Assembly: GCA_029204225.1 (NCBI GenBank)
Contig: CM055100.1
Span: 12,163,040-12,227,039, forward strand
Direction: 5' to 3'
Length of the DNA: 64,000 nucleotides
DNA from: Diphasiastrum complanatum
Taxonomy: Eukaryota > Streptophyta > Lycopodiopsida > Lycopodiales > Lycopodiaceae
Shown here piece by piece: positions 22,357-33,281 of this stretch; positions within the stretch are counted from its first letter, which is position 1; each line of letters begins with the position of its first letter. Below the pieces are notes generated by a model, which was not told the origin of the DNA, ran no database searches, and was given only the letters and a program-made list of their open reading frames with translations. Position numbers and translations under genes: made by a program.

Positions 22357-22940
22357 CTCCCTCTTCAACTAGTTTTAGCATAGACTTTGATAATATTCCA
22401 AGTGAAGTCCTATGCTTCATGAACAAGTCTTTTCCCAATGCTTTGGTGAAGATATCAGCTACACATTCCCTTGAAGACACATGTTGAAGCTCCACCTCCT
22501 TTGCAATGACTCGCTCCCTCACAAAATGATATTGTATCTCAATATGCTTGCTCCTAGCATGAAAGATAGGATTGGATGCCATTCTTTGGGCTGATTGATT
22601 GTCACAAAAGATGATTGGGCTCTCTGAAAAATCTAGCAAGTGAAGATCCTTGATCATCCTTTTGATCCATACCATCTCCTTTGTGCAATGTGTAAGAGCT
22701 TTGTACTCGGCCTCACTAGATGACAATGAGATAGTGGCTTGTTTCTTTGACATCCATGATATAGCTCCATCACCTATGAAAATACAATAAGAACTAATGG
22801 ATTTCCTATCCATTACATCTCCAGCATAGTCTGAATTTGCAAATCCAAAAAGATTAGGTGATGATCCCTCATACAATAGGCCAAAATCTCAAGTTCCAAT
22901 GATGTACCTCAAAACTCGCTTTCCTAGCTTCCAATGCTCC
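22298..22940 (-). pseudogene. B-minus RNase H, ending inside the 3' LTR
   Basis: Copia RNase H resumes at HWKLGKRVLRYI near 22928-22940 after the foreign segment, then shows NSDYAGD (first Asp region), FIGDGAISWMSKKQ, SSSEAEYKAL, FCDNQSAQ, HARSKHIEIQYHFVRE and VADIFTKAL. One shift lies near 22880. The frame passes through the purine tract and stops about 59 bp inside the LTR at 22298. With no RT upstream this domain could not act on its own product. Confidence 0.92.
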
Positions 22941-23067
22941 TAGCATAGTTTGTGCCAATAGAACTTTGATCCATCATAAGAATGATCTTCTTCCTAAGAA
23001 TAGATCTCCTTTCAATGATCATGTAATGCTCAGAATAGAAATAACCATAATTGATATAGAGAATAGT

Positions 23068-23748
23068 TGTTAAAAATTCACAATTCTAGCTTGACTAGTT
23101 TTGGTCATATGACTTGTAAATAGTTAGATGGTCATGATGTGGCTTGTCACACGTGCCAAATAGCATAGGATTCCATTCATAAGGATGTTCTCAAGTATAC
23201 CTAAGTGTTAGAACCTTTGGAATGAGTCCAAATTATGCTTAGATACAAGGGAGAAAAAATAGGAGCTATTTTTGGTAGTTTTTGCATTGTTGAGGGATCT
23301 CCAAGATTCCAACCCTAACTTGGTAGGGATGAAAGATCCACCAAAATTAGCATTAGGAATAGGTTTAGGGCTACTCATACCTACCCAAAACCGTGATGGA
23401 TCATGTATATATAGGTGATGATATCTCACCAAAATCAATCAAGCAATTTCATGATTTTTCTCTCATAATGGTGCAATTGCTCTCTATGTTCATAATTGTT
23501 TGAGTACTTGTGATTACTAATGATTATAGTATTGAATGTAGGTCTGGTGTACAGTACTCAGACTGTGGGAGGCCGTACTTTCACACGTGTGAAGCTTCTT
23601 CAAGGATTTGGGCCATTTAGTGAGGTTCAAGCATAGATTTTTGATGGATTTTGATGGTTCAACTTGTGCTAATCTTATGAAATCATAATCTATTGTTTCC
23701 CTCATCATTTCAAGTGTTTTAGGATCCTTATTTGCTGTAATATTTACA
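23068..23748 (+). repeat. A-plus 5' LTR, 681 bp
   Basis: TGTTAAAAAT...ATTTACA. A TATA-like TATATATAG lies at 23406-23414 with the probable RNA start ~30 bp downstream. The palindrome TTCACACGTGTGAA is at 23580-23593, preceded by GTACAGTACTCAGACTG and GGCCGTACT. Confidence 0.97.
23406..23414 (+). promoter_or_regulatory. TATA box of the A-plus 5' LTR
   Basis: TATATATAG about 340 bp into the LTR, at the place expected for the U3/R promoter. The same site exists in all four A LTRs. Confidence 0.6.
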
Positions 23749-23761
23749 TGGTATCAGAGCC
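23749..23761 (+). other. Primer-binding site of A-plus
   Basis: TGGTATCAGAGCC directly abuts the LTR end, complementary to initiator Met tRNA. Confidence 0.95.
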
Positions 23762-24560
23762 TAAAGGCTGAAATGAGCTAAATCCTTGGTTTTCATTCAA
23801 TTTGATCACAATTTTTGATCTAAATCTTGTGTAGATTGGATCTTAGCATCTAGTATTGATTCTAGAACTCAAAGTGACTCAAATACATTGGAGATTGGTG
23901 TTGTGTGACTTCATTTGCAGGTGTTTAGGTGTCTAAAACCAGAGGCAAAGTTGAATTCAATTCACATTACCAAGATAGCAAGTTTTTGCTTGCTCCAAGC
24001 ATTGATTTCTAAGCGAGTTTTGGAGGTGATTTCATAGAGGAGGCTTTCTAGCATTCAAGGAGAGGGAAGATCAGAGTTTTGGGGACTCTTCAAGGCTGTT
24101 CTAAGGTGTAGTAGGCACCTCCTAAAGTGATTTAGGTTCAGTCCAACCATTGCTTGACTTATGCACCAAATTAGATCAATTTTTCATCAATTTTGATCAT
24201 TTTTTGCTTGTGATTGGATAGTAGATTGTGTTGCATCCTCATTAAGTTCCATTTAGATCTTTTACAAGTGATTTTGGAAGTATATTAGGTTGCTGAAATT
24301 CACTCTTGATCAGATCATTTGGAAGCTTTAATGTTCTTTATAGAAAGAGGGGCAATTCTACTAGTATTGTCTACTTCAATCAAGCAAGTACATTGTTTCT
24401 AGTATTCTATGATTTGATTTTGTTAGAGATCATTCTTAGATCTTTATAGGAAGTCTATTACTGATCTTTTTAGGTCCCTAAGAAGTGGGATAAGGTAGAC
24501 CTTCAATCAAATCAATAGAAGTAACCTTCATTTGTGTCAAGTCCTTGATTAGGAGACTAG
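23762..24560 (+). other. A-plus untranslated leader
   Basis: About 800 bp without a significant ORF, collinear with the A-minus leader. Gag starts at 24561. Confidence 0.8.
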
Positions 24561-25766
24561 ATGGCATCTATAAATGCATATCTTTTGGATACTAATGAAA
24601 GACTCAACAAAAGTAACTATTCCATATGGAAAGTTAGAATGGAATCTATCATGATCATGCAAGATCTGATGTAAATTGTAAATGGTAAGGAGGGTGAACC
24701 TATTCATCCTCAAGAAAAAGCCAAATACATCAAGAGGTGCAATGTTGCACTACATTGCATAAAAATGAATGTTGCAAATGAACTCTTAAGAGAGGTAGGA
24801 GATTGCACTTCAGCTCAAGATGCTTGGGAGACTTTGCAAAAGGTCTATGAATCCAAGAACCAAACTATAATGTTAGCTTGGAAGAATCAAATCTATAGAA
24901 GCCATCAAAAGAAAGGAGAGAGTGCACATACTTTTGTCCTAAGAGTAAAGGAATTGAACAAAGAGCTAGCCTTTATAGGTGACCCTATCAAGGATGAAGA
25001 GCTTGTTCAACTCATATTGAATGGACTAAGCTTTGAATTTGACAATTTGGTTCAGGGATATGCAATTATGGGTAAGCTACCCATACTTGAAGAACTCCAA
25101 GGCACACTCATGGCCGAGGAATCAAGAAGGAGCCAAATGCAAGAGAGGATGGATAGGCTTTCCATGCAAGGTGGATATGACCAAGCTCTCTTCACCAAAG
25201 GCAAAGGCAAGTCCAAAGGCAAAGGATCAACATTCAAGAAGTCTACAAAGCTTGAGGATCAAGAAGGACCCCCAAAGGCATCTCCATCAACCACCAAAGT
25301 CAAGAAGGACAAATCAAAGGTGAAGTGCTACTATTTTAGCAAGATGGGGCATTATGCCTCGGAATGCTTCAAGAGGAAGCAAGATCAAAGCCAAGCCAAC
25401 ATGAGCAAAGAGGAGGAGGAGGAGAGTTCACATGAGGACTCTCTCATGATGTCCATATTTTCTTCAACAAGCTTCAAAGGAGAAGATCCTTGGTGGATTG
25501 ACTCGGGTGCTAGTTCACACATGACTAGTAAAAGGGAGTTTTTCTCTTCTCTCTTATCTTATGATGGACCTATAAAGTCTATCTATACAGCAAATGATGA
25601 AGCTTGTAAGATTGAAGGAGTTGGTAGCATTCCCCTTTGCTTAGGATCTTCCAAAAAGATCAACATAGAAGGTGTTTTGTACATTCCTACAATAACAAAG
25701 AATCTACTAAGTGTTGGCCAAATGGTAGACAATGGTTTCAATATTGACTTTGCTTCAAATGAATGA
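24561..25766 (+). pseudogene. gag: A-plus gag-protease, early stop and altered zinc knuckle
   Basis: Collinear with the 401-residue A-minus gag-PR. It has a private stop at codon 38 (TAA, 24672-24674, where A-minus has Glu). The zinc knuckle near 25327-25368 reads CYYFSKMGHYASEC: the second Cys is Phe, which should abolish zinc binding. The protease active site WWIDSGASSHM is kept. It ends in the same TGA (25764-25766) as A-minus. From the first Met after the stop (24765) 333 codons are open. Confidence 0.93.
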
Positions 25767-28529
25767 CTCATCAAGAAGAAGGATAAGATAGTGGCTAAGG
25801 GCACTAGACTTGGCAAACTTTATAAGCTGGATGCATTTGTGGATACTAATGTTGTCATGTTGGCCGAGAAGAACAAGATATCTACCTTTACTTTATGGCA
25901 CAAAAGACTTGGACATGTCAACTCGGGTTCCATGGAGGCTATGATCAAGGAGGAGTATGCTTTAGGCCTACCAAGGTCTATTGGGAAGGAAGACAAGGTT
26001 TGTGAAGCTTGTGCCTTATCCAAGGCACATAAGAAGGTGTTTCCTAACTCCATCACAAAATCATCTCATCCTCTTGAACTCATACACTCGGATGTGCACA
26101 TTGCTAGCACCAAATCTAATGGAGGTTCATCCATGTTTTTAACCTTCATTGATGACTACTCAAGATATTGTTGGGTGTTCTTACTTTCCTTCAAGTCTCA
26201 AGAATTTGATACTTTTGTAAAGTTCAAGTTGTTTGTGGAAAAACATCATAATCATAGCATCAAGATTCTTAGAAGTGACAATGGTGGAGAATTCATCTCC
26301 AATGAGTTCAAGGCCTTTTGTGAGGAGGAAGGGATCAAGAAAGAGACTTCTTGTCCTTACACTCCTCAACAAAATGGAGTTGCTGAAAAAAGGAATAGAA
26401 CATTATGTGAATGTTCTAAGGCTTTAAGATTAGATGCTTGTTTGCCCAAATCCTTTTGGGGTGAGTCTCTTGTATGTGCAAACTACTTGATGAATAGGGT
26501 GTCTTGCAAAGCAATTGAAGGCAAAACTCCTTATGAGATGTTGTATGGAAAGAAACCAATCTTAATCACTTGAAAGTTTTTGGGTGTATATGTTATGTGC
26601 ATGTGCCATTGGAAACAAGAACCAAGGAGGATCCATCTTCCACAAGAGGGATCATGCTTGGATATGCAAGCTCAAGCAAGGGCTATAAAGTCTATCTCCC
26701 ATCCTTGAACAAATTTGTTGTTTCAAGGGATGTCATCTTTGATGAACATCATATGCATATGCTTGAAGAAGGCTCAAGTGCTCCAACAATCAAGAAGAAG
26801 ATGGTCGAGGAGCAAGATCTTGGTTTTGAGGAGGAGCTCATGGAGGAGCAAGCACCAAACCCACCTATCACACCAAGGAGATCTTCAAGGGCAAAAGTGG
26901 AGACATCAAGGCTCACATATCAAGGCAAAGGACAGCAAGTTGAGGGTATCTCATCCACTTCTTATGCTTTATCTAGTTTTGAAGAACCATCTAATGTTGA
27001 AGATGCATTGAACTCCAAAGAATGGTATAAAGCTATGTTGGATGAGTATGATGCCTTGATTGAGAATGAAACTTGGTTGCTTGTTGAGAGACCTCAAAGG
27101 AATGTAATAGGATGCAAGTGGGTCTTCAAGCTTAAGTTAAATGCAAATGGGAGTGTTAACAAACATAAAGCAAGATTAGTTGCAAAAGGTTATGCTCAAG
27201 AGAGAGGGATAGACTATGAGGAAACTTTTGCACCCGTGGCCAAGATGGTCACAATAAGACTAATCATTGCACTTGCATCACATTTTGGATGGATTCTATG
27301 TCAAATGGATGTCTCTAATGCTTTCTTGAATGGTTTTTTGGAAGAGGATATCTATATGGAGCAGCCACAAGGGTTCATCAAGCATGGAATGGAGAACAAA
27401 GTATGCCATCTCCAAAGAAGCATCTATGGCTTGAAGCAAGCCTTGAGATCTTGGAATTCAAGACTACATTGCTATCTTATTTCACTTTCTTTTGTTCAAA
27501 GTGAATATGATCCTACTCTTTACATTAAGTTTGATGATGTTGGTATTGTACTTTTACTCATTTATGTAGATGACATCATCATTAGTGGAAATAGTGTTGA
27601 TGGTATTGAAAAAAATCAAGATAGATCTATCCTTAGTATTCAAGATGGTAGATCTAGGGTGTCTTCACTTCATCTTAGGCATAGAAGTACTTAGAGGGTC
27701 TGATTTTATCTTTATAAGTCAAGTAAACTATGCTCAAAGTCTTTTGAAGAAGTTTAAGATGGAAGTATGCAAAAGTGTTGACACACCAATGGAGCAAGAT
27801 GTAAAAGTGCCAAATGAAGATGATGAAAGATCCTTCATGGACATCACTTTGTTTAGGCAACTTATAGGTTCCTTAACGTGGATCACTACAACTAGACCAG
27901 ATCTTAGCTTTAGTGTATGTAGGTTGAGCCAATCCATGCAAAAGCCATTGAATATCCATTGGAAAAAGGCTAAGAGGATTCTAAGATACATCTCGGGTAC
28001 ATTGGATTTTGGGATTCTATATAGAGGAGATGTGATTAACCTTCATGCATTTAGTGATTCAGATTTTGCAGGGGACAAGAGGGATAGGAAATCAACAAGT
28101 GCCTATTCAACTTTCATAGGAGAAGGTGTGGTTTCATGGCTTTCAAAAAAGCAAGAAACTATATCTCTATCTTCAACCGAGGCCGAGTACAAAGCTTTGA
28201 CAACCACTACAAAGGAGGTACTTTGGATCAAGAGATTATTGGTGGAACTAAAGATCATGGATTCAGAGGAGGCACCAATCATCTACAATGACAATATATC
28301 AGCCCAACACCTTGCATCTAACCCAATCTTCCATGCAAGATCTAAGCACATTGAGATATGCCATCACTTTGTGAGAGAAATGGTGCAAGCCAAGGAGATT
28401 GCTTTGGAGCATGTTCCAAGCAATGAATGTGTAGCTGATCTACTTACTAAACCAATTCAAAAGACACCTTTTATGAAGTTTAGATCATCACTTGGAGTGA
28501 TTAGTAAAGCAATGATTGAACCAAGCTAG
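25767..28529 (+). pseudogene. pol: A-plus pol: integrase, reverse transcriptase, RNase H
   Basis: In-frame continuation after the TGA: LIKKKDKIVAKG, pre-integrase LWHKRLGH, integrase catalytic phrases HSDVH, SDNGGEF and NGVAEKRN, RT phrases KARLVAKGY, QMDVSNAFLNGF and LIYVDDIIISG (near 27558-27590), and RNase H SDSDFAGD, STEAEYKAL, NDNISAQ and ADLLTKP. Private one-base errors lie near 26560 (loss of C in the AAACCC run) and near 27612 (an extra A in an A run just after YVDD). All catalytic residues that I can read are kept. The stop at 28527-28529 precedes the purine tract. Confidence 0.94.
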
Positions 28530-28531
28530 AT

Positions 28532-28543
28532 AGTGAGGAGGAG
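28532..28543 (+). other. Polypurine tract of A-plus
   Basis: AGTGAGGAGGAG immediately before the 3' LTR start TGTTAAAAAT. Confidence 0.92.
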
Positions 28544-29224
28544 TGTTAAAAATTCACAATTCTAGCTTGACTAGTTTTGGTCATATGACTTGTAAATAGT
28601 TAGATAATCATGATGTGGCTTGTCACACGTGCCAAATAGCATAGGATTCCATTCATAAGGATGTTCTCAAGTATACCTAAGTGTTAGAACCTTTGGAATG
28701 AGTCCAAATTATGCTTAGATACAAGGGAGAAAAAATAGGAGCTATTTTTGGTAATTTTTGCATTGTTGAGGGATCTCCAAGATTCCAACCCTAACTTGGT
28801 AGGGATGAAAGATCCACCAAAATTAGCATTAGGGATAGGTTTAGGGCTACTCATACCTGCCCAAAACCGTGATGGATCATGTATATATAGGTGATGATAT
28901 CTCACCAAAATCAATCAAGCAATTTCATGATTTTTCTCTCATAATGGTGCAATTGCTCTCTATGTTCATAATTGTTTGAGTACTTGTGATTACTAATGAT
29001 TATAGGATTGAATGTAGGTCTGGTGTACAGTACTCAGACTGTGGGAGGCCGTACTTTCACACGTGTGAAGCTTCTTCAAGGATTTGGGCCATTTAGTGAG
29101 GTTCAAGCATAGATTTTTGATGGATTTTGATGGTTCAACTTGTGCTAATCTTATGAAATCATAATCTATTGTTTCCCTCATCATTTCAAGTGTTTTAGGA
29201 TCCTTATTTGCTGTAATTTTTACA
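28544..29224 (+). repeat. A-plus 3' LTR, 681 bp
   Basis: Matches 23068-23748 at all but about seven positions. The palindrome TTCACACGTGTGAA is at 29056-29069. It is followed by the TSD ATAGT. Confidence 0.97.
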
Positions 29225-29229
29225 ATAGT

Positions 29230-30172
29230 GTCCACTTGGGATGCTTCACTATTTCTTACATCAATTTTACATGTAAAAATGTGACTAGAACATGAAGAAT
29301 CAAATAGAATGTAAATGAAATGATTCCACCATGCTTCCAACTCTGAACTTTGTGGAAAATTACAGCAAACAAACAATAAATTTGAGTGATCAACTTTTGC
29401 TTGCATGTCTCCTCCTTCTTTGTCCTTTGTTGCCTTGTATCCACCATGATACTCCATGAATGAGCCTCCATCTTCATCTTGCCACAAGAAACCATCAAAC
29501 CTTGGAAATCCATGAGTAGGTGAGTACGTAAATGATGCAAATCAAGCACCACATGACTGCATAAACCAAGTAGTTTGCACTAGTCCATCTTCAAGATCTA
29601 CTTGACACAAGAAAATGACCGTGAATTCACCAAAAATTGACAATCTCCAAGTATTGGCACCAAGTAGCTCAACACTTGAGAACTTAGCCATGGATGAGTG
29701 ACATAATGAACCTCCAATAGCTTCATTTCCATCAGCAAAATCGGCCAAGAATGCTAGTACAAATCCAACATCAAAACAATGCTCACCAATGTAGCTAGTT
29801 TTGCCATATCTTGACAATTTGCACACATCCACATGAAATTGCTCAAACATGAGATAAAACAAGTAAAGTAAACTTGAACAACACTTCCTTGCTGCTCCTT
29901 TGAACTTACTTGAGTCATCAATATTCTGCAAAAATATATCCATAACACCCTTGCCAATTACCTCTCCTTTGATGCTCTTGACTAGCTCCAAATTGCCACC
30001 TTCCATTTTGACTAGTTGAAGCGCTTTGAGATCAACCTCTTGATCTTCAACTTGATCATCAAAGTCATTGAAAAAAATTTGTTTTCCATATCCATTACTT
30101 GATTTTACAGCAAGACAACATCCGTCCACTTGTATAGCTCCATGTACACAAGAAGATCCTCCAAAAGATGTT
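29230..30172 (-). CDS. Non-copia ORF replacing the RT of B-minus (continues at 22941-23067)
   Basis: The integrase-RT linker of B runs in frame through ARKEEEWIQAMNLEYQFLMK and at about 30172 departs from copia. The sequence that follows has no RT motif: no KARLVAKG, no YVDD. It reads as an ordinary protein rich in aromatic residues (LLYLFYLMFEQFHVDVCK, LAFLADFADGNEAIGG, FDGFLWQDEDGGSFMEYHGG, ELEAWWNHFIYILFDSS). One TGA near 29544 interrupts it. After the A-plus insertion it continues at 23067-22941 and meets RNase H out of frame. The same insert with 1-3% differences by eye is in B-plus. The family and source gene are unknown; a captured host gene fragment is the simplest idea. Confidence 0.6.
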
Positions 30173-31239
30173 CCACTCTTCATAAGAAATTGATACTCAA
30201 GATTCATTGCTTGGATCCACTCCTCTTCTTTCCTTGCTTGATCTACACTTGTAGGCTCATCCAAAGAGGTTAGGAAAGCAACATAATTTCCAAAAACTAC
30301 TTGCTTACCCTTTTGATCATATGTGAGCCTTGAAGGTACTTGTCTTTCCCTTGATGTTCTCCTTGGTTTTTGACTTGATGAAGGTCCATCATCATCACCA
30401 TCCAAAGTAGGATCCTTCTCATCAACATCAAGAATGTTAGATCCATCCACACTACCATCAATCATGCTTGAAGACACTTTTGGAATGTTCCCCTCATCAA
30501 AGATGACATCTTTACCAACCATCACTTTGTTAGTATACGGAATGTAAACCTTGTAGGCTTTACTCACCTCACTATATCCAACAAAAATACCTCTTCTTGA
30601 AGATGGATCCTCCTTGGTCCTATCATCAAGAGTAATGTTGACATAGCATGTGCATCCAAAGGTTCTTAGAAATTTGACACTCGGCCTCCTCTTAAATAGC
30701 ATCTCAAAAGGTGTCCTTCCATCCAAAATAGCACTCGGCCACCTATTGCACAAGAAATTGGCACACAACAAAGCTTGATCTCAAAATGGTTTGTCAAGAT
30801 TAGCACTTAACCTCATAGCTTTAGCACACATAAAGTCCTATTCTTCCTTTCAACCACTCCATTTTATTGTGGAGTCCTTGATGTTGTATACTCCCTCTTG
30901 ATCCCATGCTCATCACAAAAGGCCTTGAACTTGTTAGATATGTACTCACCACCATTGTCACCTCTCAAGCACTTGATCTTTGTGGAGAATTGGTTCTCCC
31001 TTGCATTCTTGAACTTGACAAAGACATCATACACCATCCTTGCTCTTTAGTATATAGATCCAACAAAATCTACTAAAATCATCAATGAATGTTACATACA
31101 TCTTAGCTCCACTATTGCTAATTGTAGTAAATCCATGAATATCCGAATGTACAAGTTGAAAAGGCTTTGTAGATCTAGAAATAGATCTAGTATAAGGTAG
31201 TTTATATGACTTAGACAAAGCACAAGACTCACAAACATG
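30173..31239 (-). pseudogene. B-minus integrase, broken
   Basis: Downstream of the TAG at 31240 the copia integrase continues: CESCALSKSYKLPYTRS, LVHSDIHGF (first Asp), FIDDFSRFCWIY, LRGDNGGEYIS (second Asp) and NGVVERKNRT (Glu). Then come LCNRWPSAILDGRTPFEML, FVGYSEVSKAYKVYIP, VIFDEG and the linker to QAMNLEY. Frame shifts lie after SKDGV (~31027) and around 30830-30890. The first shift is shared with B-plus. The last 200 codons (from 30771) are open and run into the foreign ORF. Confidence 0.88.
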
Positions 31240-32681
31240 CTAGTCATTACTTAAGGAACTTGGAAAACCAATCACAACCTTCTTCCTTGCCATTACCTCC
31301 AATGACTTGAAGTTGAGGTGTCCCATCCTTTTGTGCCAAACCTCTTGAATAGAAATTTGCTCCCTTGCAACACATCCAACTTGGTTAGCAATAACGCAAG
31401 CATCAAGTTTGAACAACTTCCCTTGCCTTTTACCTTTTCCAATCAAGACATCCTTCCTTTTGATCAAACAAGCATCTCCATCAGACTCCACCTTGAGGGC
31501 CTTACTTACCATTTGACTCACACTAAGCAAATTCTTGGTAATACATGGAATAAACAAGACATACTCCAAATGAGCATTCCTATTTGTAGAGAGAGAAATA
31601 AGAATTGTGCCAATCCCTTTGATTGCACACTCACCATCATTGGCCGTGTAGATCACCTTCTTGTCACCTCCATATGCCAACAAAGAGGTGAAGTACTCTT
31701 TGTGAAAGGTCATGTGTGAACTTGCTCCACTATCAATCCACCAAGGATCAAGATCTCCATCATTAGCAAGCATACATGAAGACATCACAAAAGCATCATC
31801 ATTTGCATCTTGCACATCCAAACCATCCTCATCAAGAGTAAGATTACCTTGCTTGTCTCCTTGATCTCTCTTCTTCTTGTAGCACTCACTTGCAAAGTGT
31901 CCTTTGATGCCACAATAGAAGCACTTGAGCTTTGATCTATCCTTCTTTTTGCCACTTGAAGAAGCATCCACTTGATCTTGCCCTTTAGACCACTTGCTTT
32001 TTTGTTTTTGCCCTTGAGTTTGCCCTTTGTGAACATAGCATCCTCTTGAAGTGTCGATGTAGATCCACCTCTTGCTTGAAGCCTATATTCCTCATTGATC
32101 AAGATCTCTTGAAGATACATCAAACTTAGCAAAGTCTTTTGAATAGCAATACTTAGAACAATTTTAGCATGAGCATCCAACAAGCCATTAAGAATCACTC
32201 GAATAAGCTCTCCTTCCTTAATGCTTTCATCTATGCAAGCTAACTCATCATTCAATGCTTTCATTCTCAAAACAAAAGTACTTGGACTTTCTTTATTCTT
32301 TTGCAAACAAGAAAAGATTTGCCTTCTTAGAGTCAACACTCTAGAAGTAGACTTGGATTCATAAAGCTTCTTCAATGAATTCCAAGCTTCCAAAGATGGA
32401 TGTGCACTTACCAACTTCCTTGAGAAGTTCATTGGTAGCATTCATCTTTATCATGTGTAGAGCCTTCTTGGCCCTCTTGTCATACCTCAATTGATCTTGT
32501 TGTGTTGCTGGTCTCTCTTCAATTGATCTTGTTGTGTTTCTGGTCTCTCCTCCAAAGCTAAAACAATATCCAAAACATCATTCATCTCAAGAAGTGACTC
32601 CATTCTCACTTTCCATAATGAATAGTTACTTGAGGTAAGCCTATCATTGGCTTCCAACATGACTCCAATTGAGGTTGCCAT
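31240..32681 (-). pseudogene. gag: B-minus gag-protease, several shared lesions
   Basis: Start MATSIGVMLEANDRL at 32681. A 32-bp tandem duplication (32486-32549) shifts the frame. A further one-base shift lies near VGKCTS/AHPSLEAWNSL (~32400), another just before the zinc knuckle (~31965). The knuckle is CFYCGIKGHFASEC; the protease site is WWIDSGASSHMTF; pre-integrase reads VWHKRMGHLNFKSLE. It ends at TAG 31240-31242 before the integrase zinc finger. All of these breaks also occur in B-plus at matching places. Confidence 0.9.
32486..32549. repeat. 32-bp tandem duplication in B-minus gag
   Basis: Two head-to-tail 32-bp units differing at two positions. Since 32 is not a multiple of three, the duplication shifts the gag frame. 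The identical event is at 42853-42916 in B-plus. Confidence 0.95.
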
Positions 32682-33269
32682 GTAGCAATGACCTGATCTT
32701 CTCTTTCAACCTGTTTCAATGCACAAAGCACTCCTATGAACAACAACAAATGCTTTCAAAAGAAATCACCAAGATTTCAAACTATCTCACAAATTCTCTT
32801 CTAGCACTTATCCAAGCAAATCAACACATAGAATCATGGAATCTTGATCAACCTATGATCTATCCTCAATCTAATGACTTTTGCCACTTCCTAAGATTGA
32901 AACACACTCAAATGAAGTCCAGCAACCTCACTATCTAGAGATCCAATCAAAATTAGGGTTTTGACAAAATCACAAAAAATTGACTATTCCAAATCTACAT
33001 GCAAATGCGGAAAATTTGATATGCAATCTATAAGCCACCACTTAGGCTGAACCAATGATCCAAAAATCGGCCAAATCCAGCATGTGAATTCAAAAAATGG
33101 AATTGAACAAGTATATTGAACTATTTAGTGTTTTGATCTACAAAAGATCCAATCTACAAAAGCAAAAAATCTGATTTTGGTGTAGAATCCTCTCTAGCAT
33201 GCTCTAGACTTGATATCTTCACCAAATCATTGATAGATCTAATTTCCTCCTTCATAACCTGAAACACAA
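32682..33269 (-). other. B-minus untranslated leader
   Basis: About 590 bp between the PBS and the gag start. It is open on the plus strand for 89 codons (32669-32938), which I regard as chance since the same holds for the homologous leader of B-plus. Confidence 0.75.
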
Positions 33270-33281
33270 GCTCTGATACCA
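33270..33281 (-). other. Primer-binding site of B-minus
   Basis: GCTCTGATACCA on the plus strand, i.e. TGGTATCAGAGC in element sense, abutting the 5' LTR. Confidence 0.93.

Larger units (their letters stand above)
23068..29224 (+). mobile_element. Complete copia element A-plus, 6157 bp
   Basis: Two 681-bp LTRs with about seven differences, flanked by ATAGT (23063-23067 and 29225-29229). PBS, leader, gag-PR, IN, RT, RNase H and polypurine tract are all present in order. It sits inside B-minus. The orthologous uninterrupted sequence survives in B-plus around 45325 with a single copy of the ATAGT target, proving the insertion. Confidence 0.98.

Noticed and set aside
31318-31719. 133-codon ORF opposite to B protease/pre-integrase (also 43683-44084)
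   Set aside because: It is a shadow of the real gag-PR frame on the other strand; no protein-like pattern of its own.
32669-32938. 89-codon ORF antisense to the B leader, present in both B copies (also 42464-42733)
   Set aside because: Both copies are nearly identical there simply because of common descent; there is no start context or homology, and it lies in the leader.
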